A program made the translations under genes and the position numbers. Shown one piece after another: positions 19,332-30,329 of a stretch of 64,000 nt of DNA. A model generated the notes under the pieces. That model had not been told where the DNA came from. It was given only the letters and a program-made list of their open reading frames with translations, and ran no database searches. How positions within the stretch are numbered: the stretch's first letter is position 1; every line of letters starts with the position of its first letter. This DNA comes from Candidatus Roseilinea sp. (GTDB lineage Bacteria > Chloroflexota > Anaerolineae > J036 > Brachytrichaceae): contig BPHV01000002.1 in NCBI GenBank assembly GCA_026003755.1, positions 1 to 64,000 of the forward strand, given 5' to 3'.

Positions 19332-20182
19332 ATGCGATGTATCCGCCGGTTGGCCCTGTGTTGATTGAGATCGGCCCGTTGGCCTTGCGTTGGTATGGCG
19401 TGCTGATGGTGACTGCGTTCATCGTCGCTGCGGCGATCGCTGCACGCTATGTGGAGCGCAAAGGACAGGACGGCAGCAACGTGTGGGACGGGCTGCTCTG
19501 GGTATTGGTCGGCGCGGTGATCGGCGCGCGGCTGTATTATGTGTTCATCCAGTCACCGCGCGGGCCGAACGGCATCGAGCGTTACCTCACCCACCCGCTC
19601 GAAATCCTCAACGTGATGGGCGGCGGGCTGCATATCTTCGGCGGGTTCATCGGCGGCGCGGCTGCGCTGCTGCTTTACACGCGCCGGCGGAACTTGCCGG
19701 CGGCGATTTACCTCGACGGCGCTGCGTTGGGCATGCCGCTCGGCCAAGCCATCGCCCGGCTGGGCAACTTCATCAACCAGGAACTCTACGGGCCGCCCAC
19801 AACGCTGCCGTGGGGCCTGCGGATTGACCCGCCCCATCGCATCCCGCCGTTCGACGATCTAGCGCGCTACCCGGAGAATACACGCTTTCACCCGCTGTTC
19901 CTGTACGAAATGATCTGGAGCCTAGCCGGTTTCGCGCTACTCCACGCCGTCTCGCGCCGATTCGAGAAACAACTGCGCGATGGCGATCTGATCCTCGGCT
20001 ACGCCATCTGGTATCCGTTAGGACGCTTCTTCCTCGAATTCCTACGCACCGACTCGTGGTTCTTCCCCAGCACGCCGTTCAACGTCGTGCATGTGCTGTC
20101 ATTCCTGGCGATCTGCGTCGCGGCGGCGTTGCTGGTGACGCGTCACCGCGCTCCAAGGGAAGCAGTTTCGGCGCAGGCATAA
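19328..20182 (+). CDS. lgt: Prolipoprotein diacylglyceryl transferase
   Basis: Integral membrane enzyme that attaches diacylglycerol to the lipobox Cys of prolipoproteins; 284 residues, multiple TM helices. The Lgt signature is present: NVMGGGLHIFGGFIGGAAA, LGQAIARLGNFINQELYGPP, TRFHPLFLYEMIWS and WYPLGRFFLEFLRTD. The start GTG 19328 overlaps the upstream stop by 4 bases; ATG 19337 is an alternative. Several lipoproteins in this window (39123, 40983, 43998, 44164) would be substrates. A strong bidirectional hairpin follows. Confidence 0.95.
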   Translation: MNAMYPPVGPVLIEIGPLALRWYGVLMVTAFIVAAAIAARYVERKGQDGSNVWDGLLWVLVGAVIGARLYYVFIQSPRGPNGIERYLTHPLEILNVMGGGLHIFGGFIGGAAALLLYTRRRNLPAAIYLDGAALGMPLGQAIARLGNFINQELYGPPTTLPWGLRIDPPHRIPPFDDLARYPENTRFHPLFLYEMIWSLAGFALLHAVSRRFEKQLRDGDLILGYAIWYPLGRFFLEFLRTDSWFFPSTPFNVVHVLSFLAICVAAALLVTRHRAPREAVSAQA

Positions 20183-20222
20183 TCAGCGTCGGGATTAGTT
20201 ACTTTCAAGTCCCGACGCTGAT
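20182..20222. terminator. Bidirectional hairpin terminator between lgt and the convergent membrane gene
   Basis: A perfect 13-bp stem, ATCAGCGTCGGGA (20182-20194) with TCCCGACGCTGAT (20210-20222), and a 15-base loop, between two convergent stops. No long T-tract on either side. Confidence 0.6.
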
Positions 20223-20240
20223 CGCGCGAGTCGAAAATTG

Positions 20241-20606
20241 TTACTCGGCGGCTGCCGCGCGCATCTTCCGAGCGTCTACGAACGACTTCACGCACAAAGC
20301 GAAGAACGCGCCGCTAATCAGGAACATCGCCACGTTCGACCAGAACGCGATGCCCAGCTCGCCGCCGGCGGTCAGGCCGGGGATGATGCGCGATAGCGGC
20401 GCCAACGTCCCAATTAGGCCGACAACCGCCGCGATGTGCATGGCGGTCTTTTCGTTGCCCCGCCCAGCCCACCAGCCCAATCCGACCAACGCCAAGCCAA
20501 ATAGCGCGGGGATCAGCGCGGTGAAGCTGGATGCGCCGCCCAGCAGGTATCCGCCCAAACCGGCGACGATCAATGCGATACCGAAGCCTATCGTTGTGCG
20601 AGACAT
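20241..20606 (-). CDS. Small four-helix membrane protein, conserved hypothetical
   Basis: 121 residues beginning MSRTTIGFGIALIVAGLGGY; ATG 20606 is set by AGGAGGTGG upstream. Four hydrophobic segments: TIGFGIALIVAGLGGYLLGG, ALIPALFGLALVGLGWWAG, HIAAVVGLIGTLAPLSRIIP and NVAMFLISGAFFALCVKSFV, with a short basic tail. This resembles a conserved hypothetical membrane family found in several phyla; no function is known to me. Transcribed alone, convergent with lgt and divergent from the ABC exporter. Confidence 0.75.
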   Translation of the reverse strand: MSRTTIGFGIALIVAGLGGYLLGGASSFTALIPALFGLALVGLGWWAGRGNEKTAMHIAAVVGLIGTLAPLSRIIPGLTAGGELGIAFWSNVAMFLISGAFFALCVKSFVDARKMRAAAAE

Positions 20607-20745
20607 TTTTAGCCACCTCCTGAATCTCAACGTGTTCCGCCGGTCCTCCATCTGCATCCGGAGCATGCGTTGGACGGGCTGGCGCCTATGATATGCAGCA
20701 AGCTGAGTATTGCGTTAACCCCTGGCAGATTCCGCGCATCCTCCC

Positions 20746-20751
20746 TATAAT
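20746..20751 (+). promoter_or_regulatory. -10 element TATAAT of the ABC exporter operon
   Basis: A consensus TATAAT 28 bases before ATG 20780; the leader contains GAGGTGG (20763-20769). Confidence 0.5.
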
Positions 20752-20779
20752 CGCCGGCGTTCGAGGTGGATATCCCCCT

Positions 20780-22555
20780 ATGCTCCGGCTGCTCGCCTTC
20801 CTAAAACCGCATCGGAAGCTTGTCATCGCCCTGGTTCTCGTCAACTTCTTCCTCTCTGCGATGCTGACCGTCGCGCCGCTGGTCATCAAGGCCATTGTGG
20901 ACGATGTGATCGGCGCGCAGCGACTCGATCTGTTGTTGCCCTATTTGGCCTTGCTGTTGCTCGTCACCGGCGCGCGCGCAGCGGCGACCTATTTCTATTC
21001 GTATGGGCAGAACAAACTCGGCCAACTGGTGATGACCGACGTACGCGCGGCGCTGTACCGCAAGCTGCTCGCGCTTCCCTACAGCTTCTACGACAAGGAG
21101 CAGACCGGCCGGCTGATGAGCCGGGTGAGCAGCGACGTGGAGAGCACGCGCATCTTCCTATCTCAAATCCTGGTCGAGTCGCTCAATCACGCGACGACGA
21201 TCGCGCTGGCGACGGTCGCTCTGGTTGAGCAGAGCGTGATTTTGGCGCTGCTTGCTGCAGGGCCGATGATCGCCTCTGGCCTCGCCATGTATGCGGCGCA
21301 TCGCCGCTTAAGTGAACCCTGGGCGCTTCAGCATCAACGCTTCGCCAAGATGTCGGCGACCTTGCAGGATAGCTTGGCCGGCGTGAAGGTGGTCAAAGCG
21401 TTTGCGCAAGAGGCGCAGGAAGAACACAAGTTCATGGCGACCGTGGCCGAGGTGCGCGCCGGCAGCCTACTCATCAACGACCTGTGGAACAGGCGCTGGG
21501 CCGTGATCGGCAGCATCGGTCGCTTTATGCAACTCTTGATGATCGGGGTGGGCGGGTACATGGTGATGGCCGGCAGCCTGAGCCTGGGCGCGCTGGTCGC
21601 GGCGATCAGCTTGAGCCTGTTGCTGCTCGGCGCGGTGAATGCGCTCGGCACGCAGCTCAACACCTTCAGCCAAACGGCGACGGCGTCGGTGCGCATCTTC
21701 GAGCTGCTCGATGAGCCGGTGACGATCCGCAGCCCGACGCGCCCGCAGCGCCTGAGCGGTGAACTGCGCGGAGAGATCGAATTCGAGCAGGTGAGCTTCA
21801 GCTATCCCACGTCGCGGGCGAATGCCCTGCAAGATATCAACCTGCGCATCCCGGCCGGCTCGTCGCTTGCCGTGGTGGGCGCCACCGGCAGCGGCAAGAG
21901 CACGTTGGTGCACCTGATCGGGCGTTTCTACGACCCGACAGTGGGCCGGGTGCTGGTGGACGGGCGCGACGTGCGGACGCTCGATCTGGCCGAGCTGCGC
22001 CGGCAGATCGGTATGGTGGCGCAGGATGCGCTGTTGTTCTCGGCCACAATTGCCGAGAACATCGCCTTTGGCCGACCCGACGCGCCGCGCGAAGCGATTG
22101 AACGCGCCGCAAAACTGGCGCAGGCGCACGATTTCATCATCCAGTTGCCGGATGGCTATGACACCAAGATCGGCGAGCGCGGCATCGGGTTGTCCGGCGG
22201 GCAACGCCAGCGTATTGCGATTGCCCGCGCCATCCTGCTGGACCCGCGCATTTTGATCCTGGACGACTCGATGTCGGCGGTGGACGCCGAGACGGAGAAG
22301 CTGCTGCAAGCCGCCATCCGCACGGTCATGCAGGGCCGGACGACCATCCTCATCGCCCACCGGCTGTCTACGGTGGAACAAGCGGATCACATCATCGTGC
22401 TGCGCGGCGGCCGAATCGTCGAGCAGGGCACGCATGCCGAGCTGGCGCGCAGCGGCGGCTACTATTGCCGCGTGCTGGAGATGCAGCGCATGAGCGCCGC
22501 CGAGGCCATGAGTGAGACACTCCCCATCGCCCCACAGATGGTGGGCGTTTGTTAA
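20780..22555 (+). CDS. ABC exporter half-transporter A (degenerate Walker B partner)
   Basis: About 591 residues: six-helix transmembrane domain (residues about 1-310) fused to a nucleotide-binding domain. Walker A GATGSGKST, Q-loop MVAQDALLFSATIAENI, signature LSGGQRQRIAIARA, Walker B LILDDSMSAVD, switch LIAHRLSTVEQ. The catalytic Glu after Walker B is Asp (DDSMS), as in the non-hydrolysing subunit of asymmetric heterodimeric exporters (TM287/288 and BmrC/BmrD types). The next gene starts 7 bases downstream and encodes the complementary half. Substrate (drug, lipid or peptide) is not predictable. ATG 20780 follows GAGGTGG. Confidence 0.92.
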   Translation: MLRLLAFLKPHRKLVIALVLVNFFLSAMLTVAPLVIKAIVDDVIGAQRLDLLLPYLALLLLVTGARAAATYFYSYGQNKLGQLVMTDVRAALYRKLLALPYSFYDKEQTGRLMSRVSSDVESTRIFLSQILVESLNHATTIALATVALVEQSVILALLAAGPMIASGLAMYAAHRRLSEPWALQHQRFAKMSATLQDSLAGVKVVKAFAQEAQEEHKFMATVAEVRAGSLLINDLWNRRWAVIGSIGRFMQLLMIGVGGYMVMAGSLSLGALVAAISLSLLLLGAVNALGTQLNTFSQTATASVRIFELLDEPVTIRSPTRPQRLSGELRGEIEFEQVSFSYPTSRANALQDINLRIPAGSSLAVVGATGSGKSTLVHLIGRFYDPTVGRVLVDGRDVRTLDLAELRRQIGMVAQDALLFSATIAENIAFGRPDAPREAIERAAKLAQAHDFIIQLPDGYDTKIGERGIGLSGGQRQRIAIARAILLDPRILILDDSMSAVDAETEKLLQAAIRTVMQGRTTILIAHRLSTVEQADHIIVLRGGRIVEQGTHAELARSGGYYCRVLEMQRMSAAEAMSETLPIAPQMVGVC

Positions 22556-22562
22556 GATCGCG

Positions 22563-24383
22563 ATGCTCCGCAGTTTGGTCAAACCCCTCGCACGCGCCGA
22601 CCAGGACGAACCGCCCTCTTCGCCGCCGCGTCGCACGCTGAGCCGGCTGTTCTCATACCTGCGGCCCTATCGCCTCCGCATGCTGGTCACCCTGGGCATC
22701 TACGTCGTGTGTGTCACGCTGGCGCAGCTCTACCCCTTCGTTGACCGCAAGTTGATTGATGAGCACATCGCCGTCGGCAACCCGGATGGCTTTTTGCCGC
22801 TGCTGTTCCTGGCGGTGGTGATGCACGCCGTGAACTGGGGCGGGGTGTATGTGCGGTCGCAACTGATCCAGCGCATTAGCTGGGACATTCTGGTTAACCT
22901 GCGCCGGCAGCTCTTCCGCCACGTCGCCGGTCTGTCCTTCAAGTTTCACGAGAACGAGCCGGTCGGCAAGACGATGACGCGCTTCATCAGCGACGCCAGC
23001 ACGCTGAACGACTTCCTCACCAACCAAGTGGCCAACGTGGTCAACGACGTGATGTCCGGCCTGATTGTGATCGTGCTGATGTTCGCCATCAACCCGACGC
23101 TCACGCTGATTGCGCTGTGCATGTTGCCGGTGCTCACCGCAATCGGCTTGTATATGCGCCCACGGCTATACGAGGGGTGGGAGCGCGTGCGCGAGAACAT
23201 GACGCGCTTCAACATCTTCCTCGCCGAGAACATCGCCGGCATGCGCGTCATCCAGGCGTTCGTCCGCGAGAACGTCAACCTCGGACAATTTCAGGTGGCC
23301 AACCAGCGCGTGGTGACCGAGTGGATGAAGGTGATCGGATTGCAATCGTGGTTCTCGCCGCTGGTGGAAATCACGCGCTCGGTGGCGCTGGTCATCGTGC
23401 TGTTCATCGCGGCCAACCGGCTGGGCGTCGGCGGCGAAGCGCTCACCGTCGGCACCCTGGTCGCCTTCACGGCCTACATCAACAACCTGTGGGCGCCGAT
23501 CAGCACGCTCACCAACATGTATGTGGTGCTGCAGGCCACGTTGGCCTCGGCCGACAAGGTGTTCCAGTTGCTGGACACCCAGCCGACGATCACCGATGCG
23601 CCCAACGCCGTCACCCTGCCGCCCATCAAAGGCGAGATCGTCTTCGACCATGTGTATTTTGGCTACGACGAATCGCGCAACGCCCTGGAGGATGTTTCGC
23701 TGCGTATTGAGCCGGGGCAACTGGTCGCCCTGGTCGGGCAAACCGGCTCCGGCAAGACAACGCTGGCCAGCCTGGTGTGCCGCTTCTACGACGTGACCGG
23801 CGGGCGCATCACGGTGGATGGTTACGACGTGCGCGCGGTCACGCAGCAATCGCTCCGTTCGCAGATCGGCGTGGTGTTGCAAGAGCCGTTCATCTTTAGC
23901 GACACCATCGCCAACAACATCCGCTACGGTCGTCCCGACGCCACGATGGAAGAAGTGATCGCCGCGGCCAAGCAAGCAAACTGTCATGACTTCATCATGC
24001 AACTGAGCGACGGCTACGAGACGGTGGCGCATGAACGCGGCTCGCAGTTCTCCGTCGGCCAGCGCCAGCTCCTCTCGATTGCGCGGGCCATCCTGGCCAA
24101 CCCGCGCGTGATCGTGCTCGACGAAGCGACCTCCGCAGTGGATACCGAGACCGAACGGCTGATTCAGGATGCGTTTGAAAAGCTGATGGCAGCCGCGGAT
24201 TCGCCGCACGGCCGGCGGACGGCCATCGTGATTGCCCATCGCCTCTCGACCATCCGCAAGGCCGATCAAATCGTGGTGCTCAAGCACGGCCGCATCGTCG
24301 AATTGGGCAACCACCAGACGCTGGTGAACAAGCCGGGAGGCTACTACGCCGCGCTTGTGCGGGCGCAGGCGAGCGGTCACTGA
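22563..24383 (+). CDS. ABC exporter half-transporter B (catalytic Walker B, degenerate signature)
   Basis: About 606 residues: six TM helices (YLRPYRLRMLVTLGIYVVCV onward) and a nucleotide-binding domain with Walker A GQTGSGKTT, Q-loop VVLQEPFIFSDTI, a divergent signature FSVGQRQLLSIARA instead of LSGGQ, Walker B VIVLDEATSAVD with the normal Glu, and switch VIAHRLSTIRKAD. The altered signature here and the Asp in its partner would sit in the same ATP site, giving one degenerate and one active site. Start ATG 22563, 7 bases after the partner's stop. Its 3' end overlaps the convergent Mrr-like gene by 7 bases. Confidence 0.92.
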   Translation: MLRSLVKPLARADQDEPPSSPPRRTLSRLFSYLRPYRLRMLVTLGIYVVCVTLAQLYPFVDRKLIDEHIAVGNPDGFLPLLFLAVVMHAVNWGGVYVRSQLIQRISWDILVNLRRQLFRHVAGLSFKFHENEPVGKTMTRFISDASTLNDFLTNQVANVVNDVMSGLIVIVLMFAINPTLTLIALCMLPVLTAIGLYMRPRLYEGWERVRENMTRFNIFLAENIAGMRVIQAFVRENVNLGQFQVANQRVVTEWMKVIGLQSWFSPLVEITRSVALVIVLFIAANRLGVGGEALTVGTLVAFTAYINNLWAPISTLTNMYVVLQATLASADKVFQLLDTQPTITDAPNAVTLPPIKGEIVFDHVYFGYDESRNALEDVSLRIEPGQLVALVGQTGSGKTTLASLVCRFYDVTGGRITVDGYDVRAVTQQSLRSQIGVVLQEPFIFSDTIANNIRYGRPDATMEEVIAAAKQANCHDFIMQLSDGYETVAHERGSQFSVGQRQLLSIARAILANPRVIVLDEATSAVDTETERLIQDAFEKLMAAADSPHGRRTAIVIAHRLSTIRKADQIVVLKHGRIVELGNHQTLVNKPGGYYAALVRAQASGH

Positions 24384-24916
24384 GCCTCCTCCCCCGCGAC
24401 CCAGCCGGCTAGCTCCGCGCGGCCGACCAGGGCGCAGCCGGTCTCCTGGGCCAACTTGCGCGCGTCCGCGCCAAAGGCGCTGTTGGTGATCACCATCGCC
24501 GCACCGCAAGCGTAGCGCGCCCGGCAGTCGTTGGCATAGCGGATCGTTCCGGGCGAGAGGGGCTTGTTGTAGCGCACGGCGCAGACGACATACGACGCCC
24601 GGTCTTTGACGGCGATTAACTCCAGCCCAGAGTCCTGCCCGGCCTCGCCGTGGCCCGACGACGGCAGGCGCACAGTGTAGCCCTGCTTCTGCAACAGGCC
24701 GGCCACAAACTGGCGAAATTCGGCCTGGGACATCCGATCCACGCCGAACGTCGCCAGCGCCGCCTCCGTGCGGTTTTGCTGCGCCCGCGCGTCGGCCTGG
24801 TCCTTGATGAACGCGACGGCCACATAGCCCAGGAAGGCGAACAGCGCCAGGATGGGCACGCTCAAGCAGAGCGAGGCCGGATTCGTGAGCGGATCGAAGT
24901 TGAAATTCAAGCTCAT
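24377..24916 (-). CDS. Membrane-anchored Mrr-like restriction-endonuclease-fold protein, catalytic residues altered
   Basis: 179 residues. One N-terminal TM segment (LCLSVPILALFAFLGYVAVAF) is followed by an Mrr_cat-like domain from about residue 60 (MSQAEFRQFVAGLLQKQGY, then AGQDSGLELIAVKDRASYVVC). Active Mrr-type nucleases have D...(E/Q)xK, usually DLI...QCK; here the positions read ELI and CAV, so the Lys and Gln are lost and cleavage is unlikely. The ATG overlaps the methyltransferase stop (ATGA), so they are coupled. Fold assignment is moderate; function may be DNA binding or vestigial. Confidence 0.65.
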   Translation of the reverse strand: MSLNFNFDPLTNPASLCLSVPILALFAFLGYVAVAFIKDQADARAQQNRTEAALATFGVDRMSQAEFRQFVAGLLQKQGYTVRLPSSGHGEAGQDSGLELIAVKDRASYVVCAVRYNKPLSPGTIRYANDCRARYACGAAMVITNSAFGADARKLAQETGCALVGRAELAGWVAGEEAQ

Positions 24917-25686
24917 CGTGAGCAGCGATGCGCGGTGAGCCGCGAGCTATGGGGCGTGAGCTGCGAGCCGTGAGCGGTGCGCTTGACTCCGGCTTCTGGG
25001 TTCTGACCTCTGACTTCTGGGTTCTGGCTTCTGGGTTCTGACCTCTGGCTTCTGAGATCCGACCTCGGAACAAACTTCAACGTGTAGCACAGTAGGTTCG
25101 ACGTATGCGCACGCAGCGTGAATCCGGCGCTTTCGGCCCAGCGCATCACCGTGCGCCAACCGACATATTCCGGCTCGATCCACTCTTCGCCGACGATGAG
25201 GACACCGCCCGGCTTGAGCACGCGCCACGCTTCGTTCAGCGCGGCGCTGCGGTCGTGCAGCATTGGCAGGACGGAGATCATCAGCACCGCGTCGAAGGTG
25301 TGCGCCTCGAACGGCAGTCGGGCGGCCGGCGCAACATGCGCGACGACATTCTCGAGGCCCGCCTGGCGCAGGCGGCGGCGCAAGGCCGCCACCATCGCCG
25401 GCTGCACGTCCACCGCGTGGATGCGGTGCACATAGCGCGCGAGCGGCAGCGCGAACGCGCCGTTGCCGCAGCCCAGGTCGAGCACCGTCCAGTCCGGCTT
25501 CGGGTCGAGGAAGCGCAAGAGTCGCGATGGCGCGCGATAGGCCATGCGCAGCGGGCTGAGCAACAGGGGCGCAAAAACCGGCGGCGTGATGAGCGCAGCG
25601 CGGCGCGTGACCCAGCGCACGGCCAGCGTTGCGCCGGTGGCCAGGCCAAGCATGAAGAGCGCCGAACGAACAATCCGCGCGCGCAT
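24913..25686 (-). CDS. Class I SAM-dependent methyltransferase with a repeat-encoded tail
   Basis: 257 residues. An N-terminal hydrophobic helix (SALFMLGLATGATLAVRWV) suggests membrane association. The methyltransferase core has motif I VLDLGCGNGAFALPLA, the acidic residue in IHAVDVQPAM, and post-motif segments FDAVLMISVLPML and EAWRVLKPGGVLIVGEEW. The natural domain ends around LCYTLKFVP; the remaining 50 or so residues are encoded by the 7-bp repeat tract. ATG 25686 lies 11 bases after TACAAT. Coupled by ATGA to the Mrr-like gene. Substrate unknown. Confidence 0.8.
   Translation of the reverse strand: MRARIVRSALFMLGLATGATLAVRWVTRRAALITPPVFAPLLLSPLRMAYRAPSRLLRFLDPKPDWTVLDLGCGNGAFALPLARYVHRIHAVDVQPAMVAALRRRLRQAGLENVVAHVAPAARLPFEAHTFDAVLMISVLPMLHDRSAALNEAWRVLKPGGVLIVGEEWIEPEYVGWRTVMRWAESAGFTLRAHTSNLLCYTLKFVPRSDLRSQRSEPRSQNPEVRGQNPEAGVKRTAHGSQLTPHSSRLTAHRCSR
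24918..25069. repeat. Degenerate 7-bp-period tandem repeat tract at the methyltransferase 3' end
   Basis: Two adjoining blocks read in 7-base steps. Block 1 (24918-24983) uses words such as GTGAGCC, GCGAGCT, GTGAGCT, GCGAGCC, GTGAGCG. Block 2 (24993-25069) has eleven words: CTTCTGG, GTTCTGA, CCTCTGA, CTTCTGG, GTTCTGG, CTTCTGG, GTTCTGA, CCTCTGG, CTTCTGA, GATCCGA, CCTCGGA. The tract is translated as the last 50 or so residues of the methyltransferase (a Ser/Arg/Glu/Pro-rich tail) and ends at the overlapping start of the Mrr-like gene. Confidence 0.85.
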
Positions 25687-25782
25687 CCCCAGCCTCGATT
25701 GTAACGGCGCGCGAGGGGATGCCCCTGACCACTTGTCGTAGCATGTTAGGCGGCGCGCCGCCAGCCCGCCCAAGTGAGCCGG

Positions 25783-27138
25783 TCACTCCACCAGCGCGCG
25801 TTCGATCCACGCGCCAACACGCAGCGCCCGTTCATCTTCGCCGAAGGGGGTGATCACCTGGACGCCGACCGGCAACCCGTCGCACTGTGCGAACGGCAGC
25901 GACAGCGCCGGCACGCCGGCAAAGGCCGCCGGCGCGGTCAGGTGCAGGATCGCCTGGCGCAGGTTCTTCGCGCCAGATTCCAGGCGGATCTCGACCGTGC
26001 CGCGCAGCGGGGCGACGCACGGCGCTGACGGCATCAGCAGGGCATCGGCGCCTCGCAGCGCACGGTGGATCGCCGCGCGCATTTCCCCCTGGCGCTGTTT
26101 GGCCTCCAGGTATTGCACTGCGCTGAACTCATAGCCGCGCATCAGCGCTTCGCGCACGCCGGGCGCGAACGCCTCCGGCTGCGTCTCCAGCGTGCGACGA
26201 TGCACCATCACCGACTCCGCGCGCAAGGGTAGGAAAGCCTCGCCGGCGTTGCCGATGTCCAGCGCGACATCGGCGACCGACGCGCCGGCGGCCTTCAGGC
26301 GCGCGACAAACGCCTCGAATGCGGCGCGCACATCGGGCGTCAGCGCACCCTCCAGATAGATGCGCGGAACGACGAAGCGCGGCGCGCCATCGCCGAAGTC
26401 CCACAGCGCCGGCGGAGCGCTGCGGCGAGCCGCCAGGACCGCGAACATCGCCGCGGCATCGGCCACCGTGCGGGTGATCGGCCCGGCGTGATCGCAACTG
26501 GGGATCAGCGCGAGCGCACCTTCGAGCGAGACTGCGCCAAACGATGGCTTGAAACCCACCACGCCACAAAACGAGGCCGGCAAGCGGATCGAGCCGGCGG
26601 TGTCGCTGCCCAAAGAGCCATAGCCAATGCCGATCGCCGTCGCAGCCGCCGAGCCGGACGACGAACCGCCTGCTTGTCGCGCCGGATCGTGCGGGTTCTT
26701 CACGTCGCCGGTCCACGGGTTCTCGCCGTTCAGCCCCAGCGCGATTTCCTGCATGTTGGTCTTGGCCAAGATGACTGCCCCCGCTTCGCGCAGCTTCGCT
26801 ACGGCTACTGCTTCATCCGGCTCGATCGGCGGCAGCGGCGCATGCGTGCCGGCTTTCGTGGGCGTGCCGCGCGCGTTGAACAGATCCTTGACCGTGATCG
26901 GCACGCCGTGCAGCGGACCACGGATATGCCCATGCCGCGCTTCTCGTTCAAGCACGCGCGCTTCGGCCAGGGCGCGGTCGGCGTCGAGGAAGGCAATCGT
27001 GTTCCAGTCTTGGAAACGCGCGGCGCGCGCGAGGGCATCTTCGACCAGGGCGACCGGTGAGCAGGCGCCGGCGCGCACAGCAGCAGCCGCAGCGACGAGC
27101 GTCGGGGGGATGATCGGGCTATCGCGTTCGGTCGGCAT
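25783..27138 (-). CDS. Amidase-signature family hydrolase
   Basis: 451 residues. Ser-cisSer-Lys triad: Lys in GVPITVKDLFNARG, the glycine/serine stretch ARQAGGSSSGSAAATAIGIG, and the nucleophile Ser in GSDTAGSIRLPASFCGVVGF. The C-terminal SLPFAQCDGLPVGVQVITPF is typical of the family. Substrates range from amides to ureido compounds; not predictable here. It lies 40 bases downstream of the molybdenum hydroxylase large subunit on the same strand, which suggests a shared catabolic pathway (for example N-heterocycle breakdown, inference). ATG 27138 chosen because upstream sequence in the same frame is Arg/Ser-rich and belongs to the neighbouring gene's shadow. Confidence 0.88.
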   Translation of the reverse strand: MPTERDSPIIPPTLVAAAAAVRAGACSPVALVEDALARAARFQDWNTIAFLDADRALAEARVLEREARHGHIRGPLHGVPITVKDLFNARGTPTKAGTHAPLPPIEPDEAVAVAKLREAGAVILAKTNMQEIALGLNGENPWTGDVKNPHDPARQAGGSSSGSAAATAIGIGYGSLGSDTAGSIRLPASFCGVVGFKPSFGAVSLEGALALIPSCDHAGPITRTVADAAAMFAVLAARRSAPPALWDFGDGAPRFVVPRIYLEGALTPDVRAAFEAFVARLKAAGASVADVALDIGNAGEAFLPLRAESVMVHRRTLETQPEAFAPGVREALMRGYEFSAVQYLEAKQRQGEMRAAIHRALRGADALLMPSAPCVAPLRGTVEIRLESGAKNLRQAILHLTAPAAFAGVPALSLPFAQCDGLPVGVQVITPFGEDERALRVGAWIERALVE

Positions 27139-27178
27139 CTGTGGCTGGCAGGGGAGTGGCGCAGAGCGGCGTTGCGCG

Positions 27179-29428
<2,250 letters not shown>

Positions 29429-29563
29429 AAACGTCACTTGGGTTTGCTCATGTTTGAGTCAGGGATGATAGCAGAGCGCAGGTCAGCGGGGGCGACGCGC
29501 TGCCCAGCCGCTGAGGCAATGGCCGCGCCAGGATGCTCAGCCGCGCGCTGAGAGGCGCGGCGC

Positions 29564-30232
29564 TTATTCGCAGCGTTTCTCGAACCGAAAGCCGTGGCCG
29601 CGCACGGTGACGATGTATTCGTGGTCGGGGTCGTACTCGGCGATGCGGGCACGCAGGCGTCGCACCAGCGCGTCAATGGCCTGCTCGCTCACGCCGCAGA
29701 CGCTGTCGCTCTCCCACACACGCTCAGCGATGTCCTGACGGGAGACCAAACCACCGTTTGCGTCCATGAGCAGCTCCAGCAGGCGATACTGCTGCAACGA
29801 GAGTGGCGGCTCAAGCTCCTGCTCGGCGACAAAAACGCGGTGGCTCTCTTTGTCAATGTGGATGCCGCGCCCTGCCGGCTGCATCGCCCTGCTCATCGAG
29901 TGGGCGTTGAGCGGCGCGGTTGCGTCGCTGCCGACGAAGATGATCTTGACGCACAGCGCGATCTGAATCTCGTCGCCATCCTGGAGCAACTTGGGCTCCT
30001 TCACCTCTTTGCCGTTCAGGAAAGTGCCGTTCTTGCTATTCAGGTCGGTCAGCACAAATCCTTGCGGGGTGCGTTCGATCTTGGCGTGGCGACGCGACAC
30101 CTGGCGCTCGGGCAGCATCAAGTCAACAACGCCCACTTCGCGACCGATGATCAACACATCGCTGGCGATGAGCCAGCGATGGCCGGCTAACTGGCCGCTT
30201 TCAATGATGAGCATGGGCGCGTCCTGCTCCAT
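29564..30232 (-). CDS. FHA domain plus OmpR-type winged-helix regulator
   Basis: 222 residues. The FHA domain (residues about 8-100) has the phosphothreonine-binding landmarks IGREVG, PERQVSRRHAKIE and LTDLNSKNGTFLNGK. After a linker (SMSRAMQPAGRGIHIDK), a C-terminal winged-helix DNA-binding domain has LSLQQYRLLELLMDANGGLV, RVWESDSVCGVSEQAIDAL and EYIVTVRGHGFRFE. It likely couples Thr phosphorylation of a partner to transcription (inference). No Ser/Thr kinase is in the window. TACAAT lies 12 bases before ATG 30232. Confidence 0.9.
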   Translation of the reverse strand: MEQDAPMLIIESGQLAGHRWLIASDVLIIGREVGVVDLMLPERQVSRRHAKIERTPQGFVLTDLNSKNGTFLNGKEVKEPKLLQDGDEIQIALCVKIIFVGSDATAPLNAHSMSRAMQPAGRGIHIDKESHRVFVAEQELEPPLSLQQYRLLELLMDANGGLVSRQDIAERVWESDSVCGVSEQAIDALVRRLRARIAEYDPDHEYIVTVRGHGFRFEKRCE

Positions 30233-30329
30233 TGCGTGCTGGCAATTGTATCAATCCCGCGTCGTCTGGCGTCCCCCCCGCACGCTTGTGAGAAGCGGCC
30301 TCGCCATGTGTTCGCCGATGCGCCGATGT

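Noticed and set aside
29434-29451. Five-codon ORF (MSKPK) overlapping the GTG start of the molybdenum hydroxylase subunit
   Set aside because: Could be a leader peptide, but five codons without a ribosome site are not enough to call.
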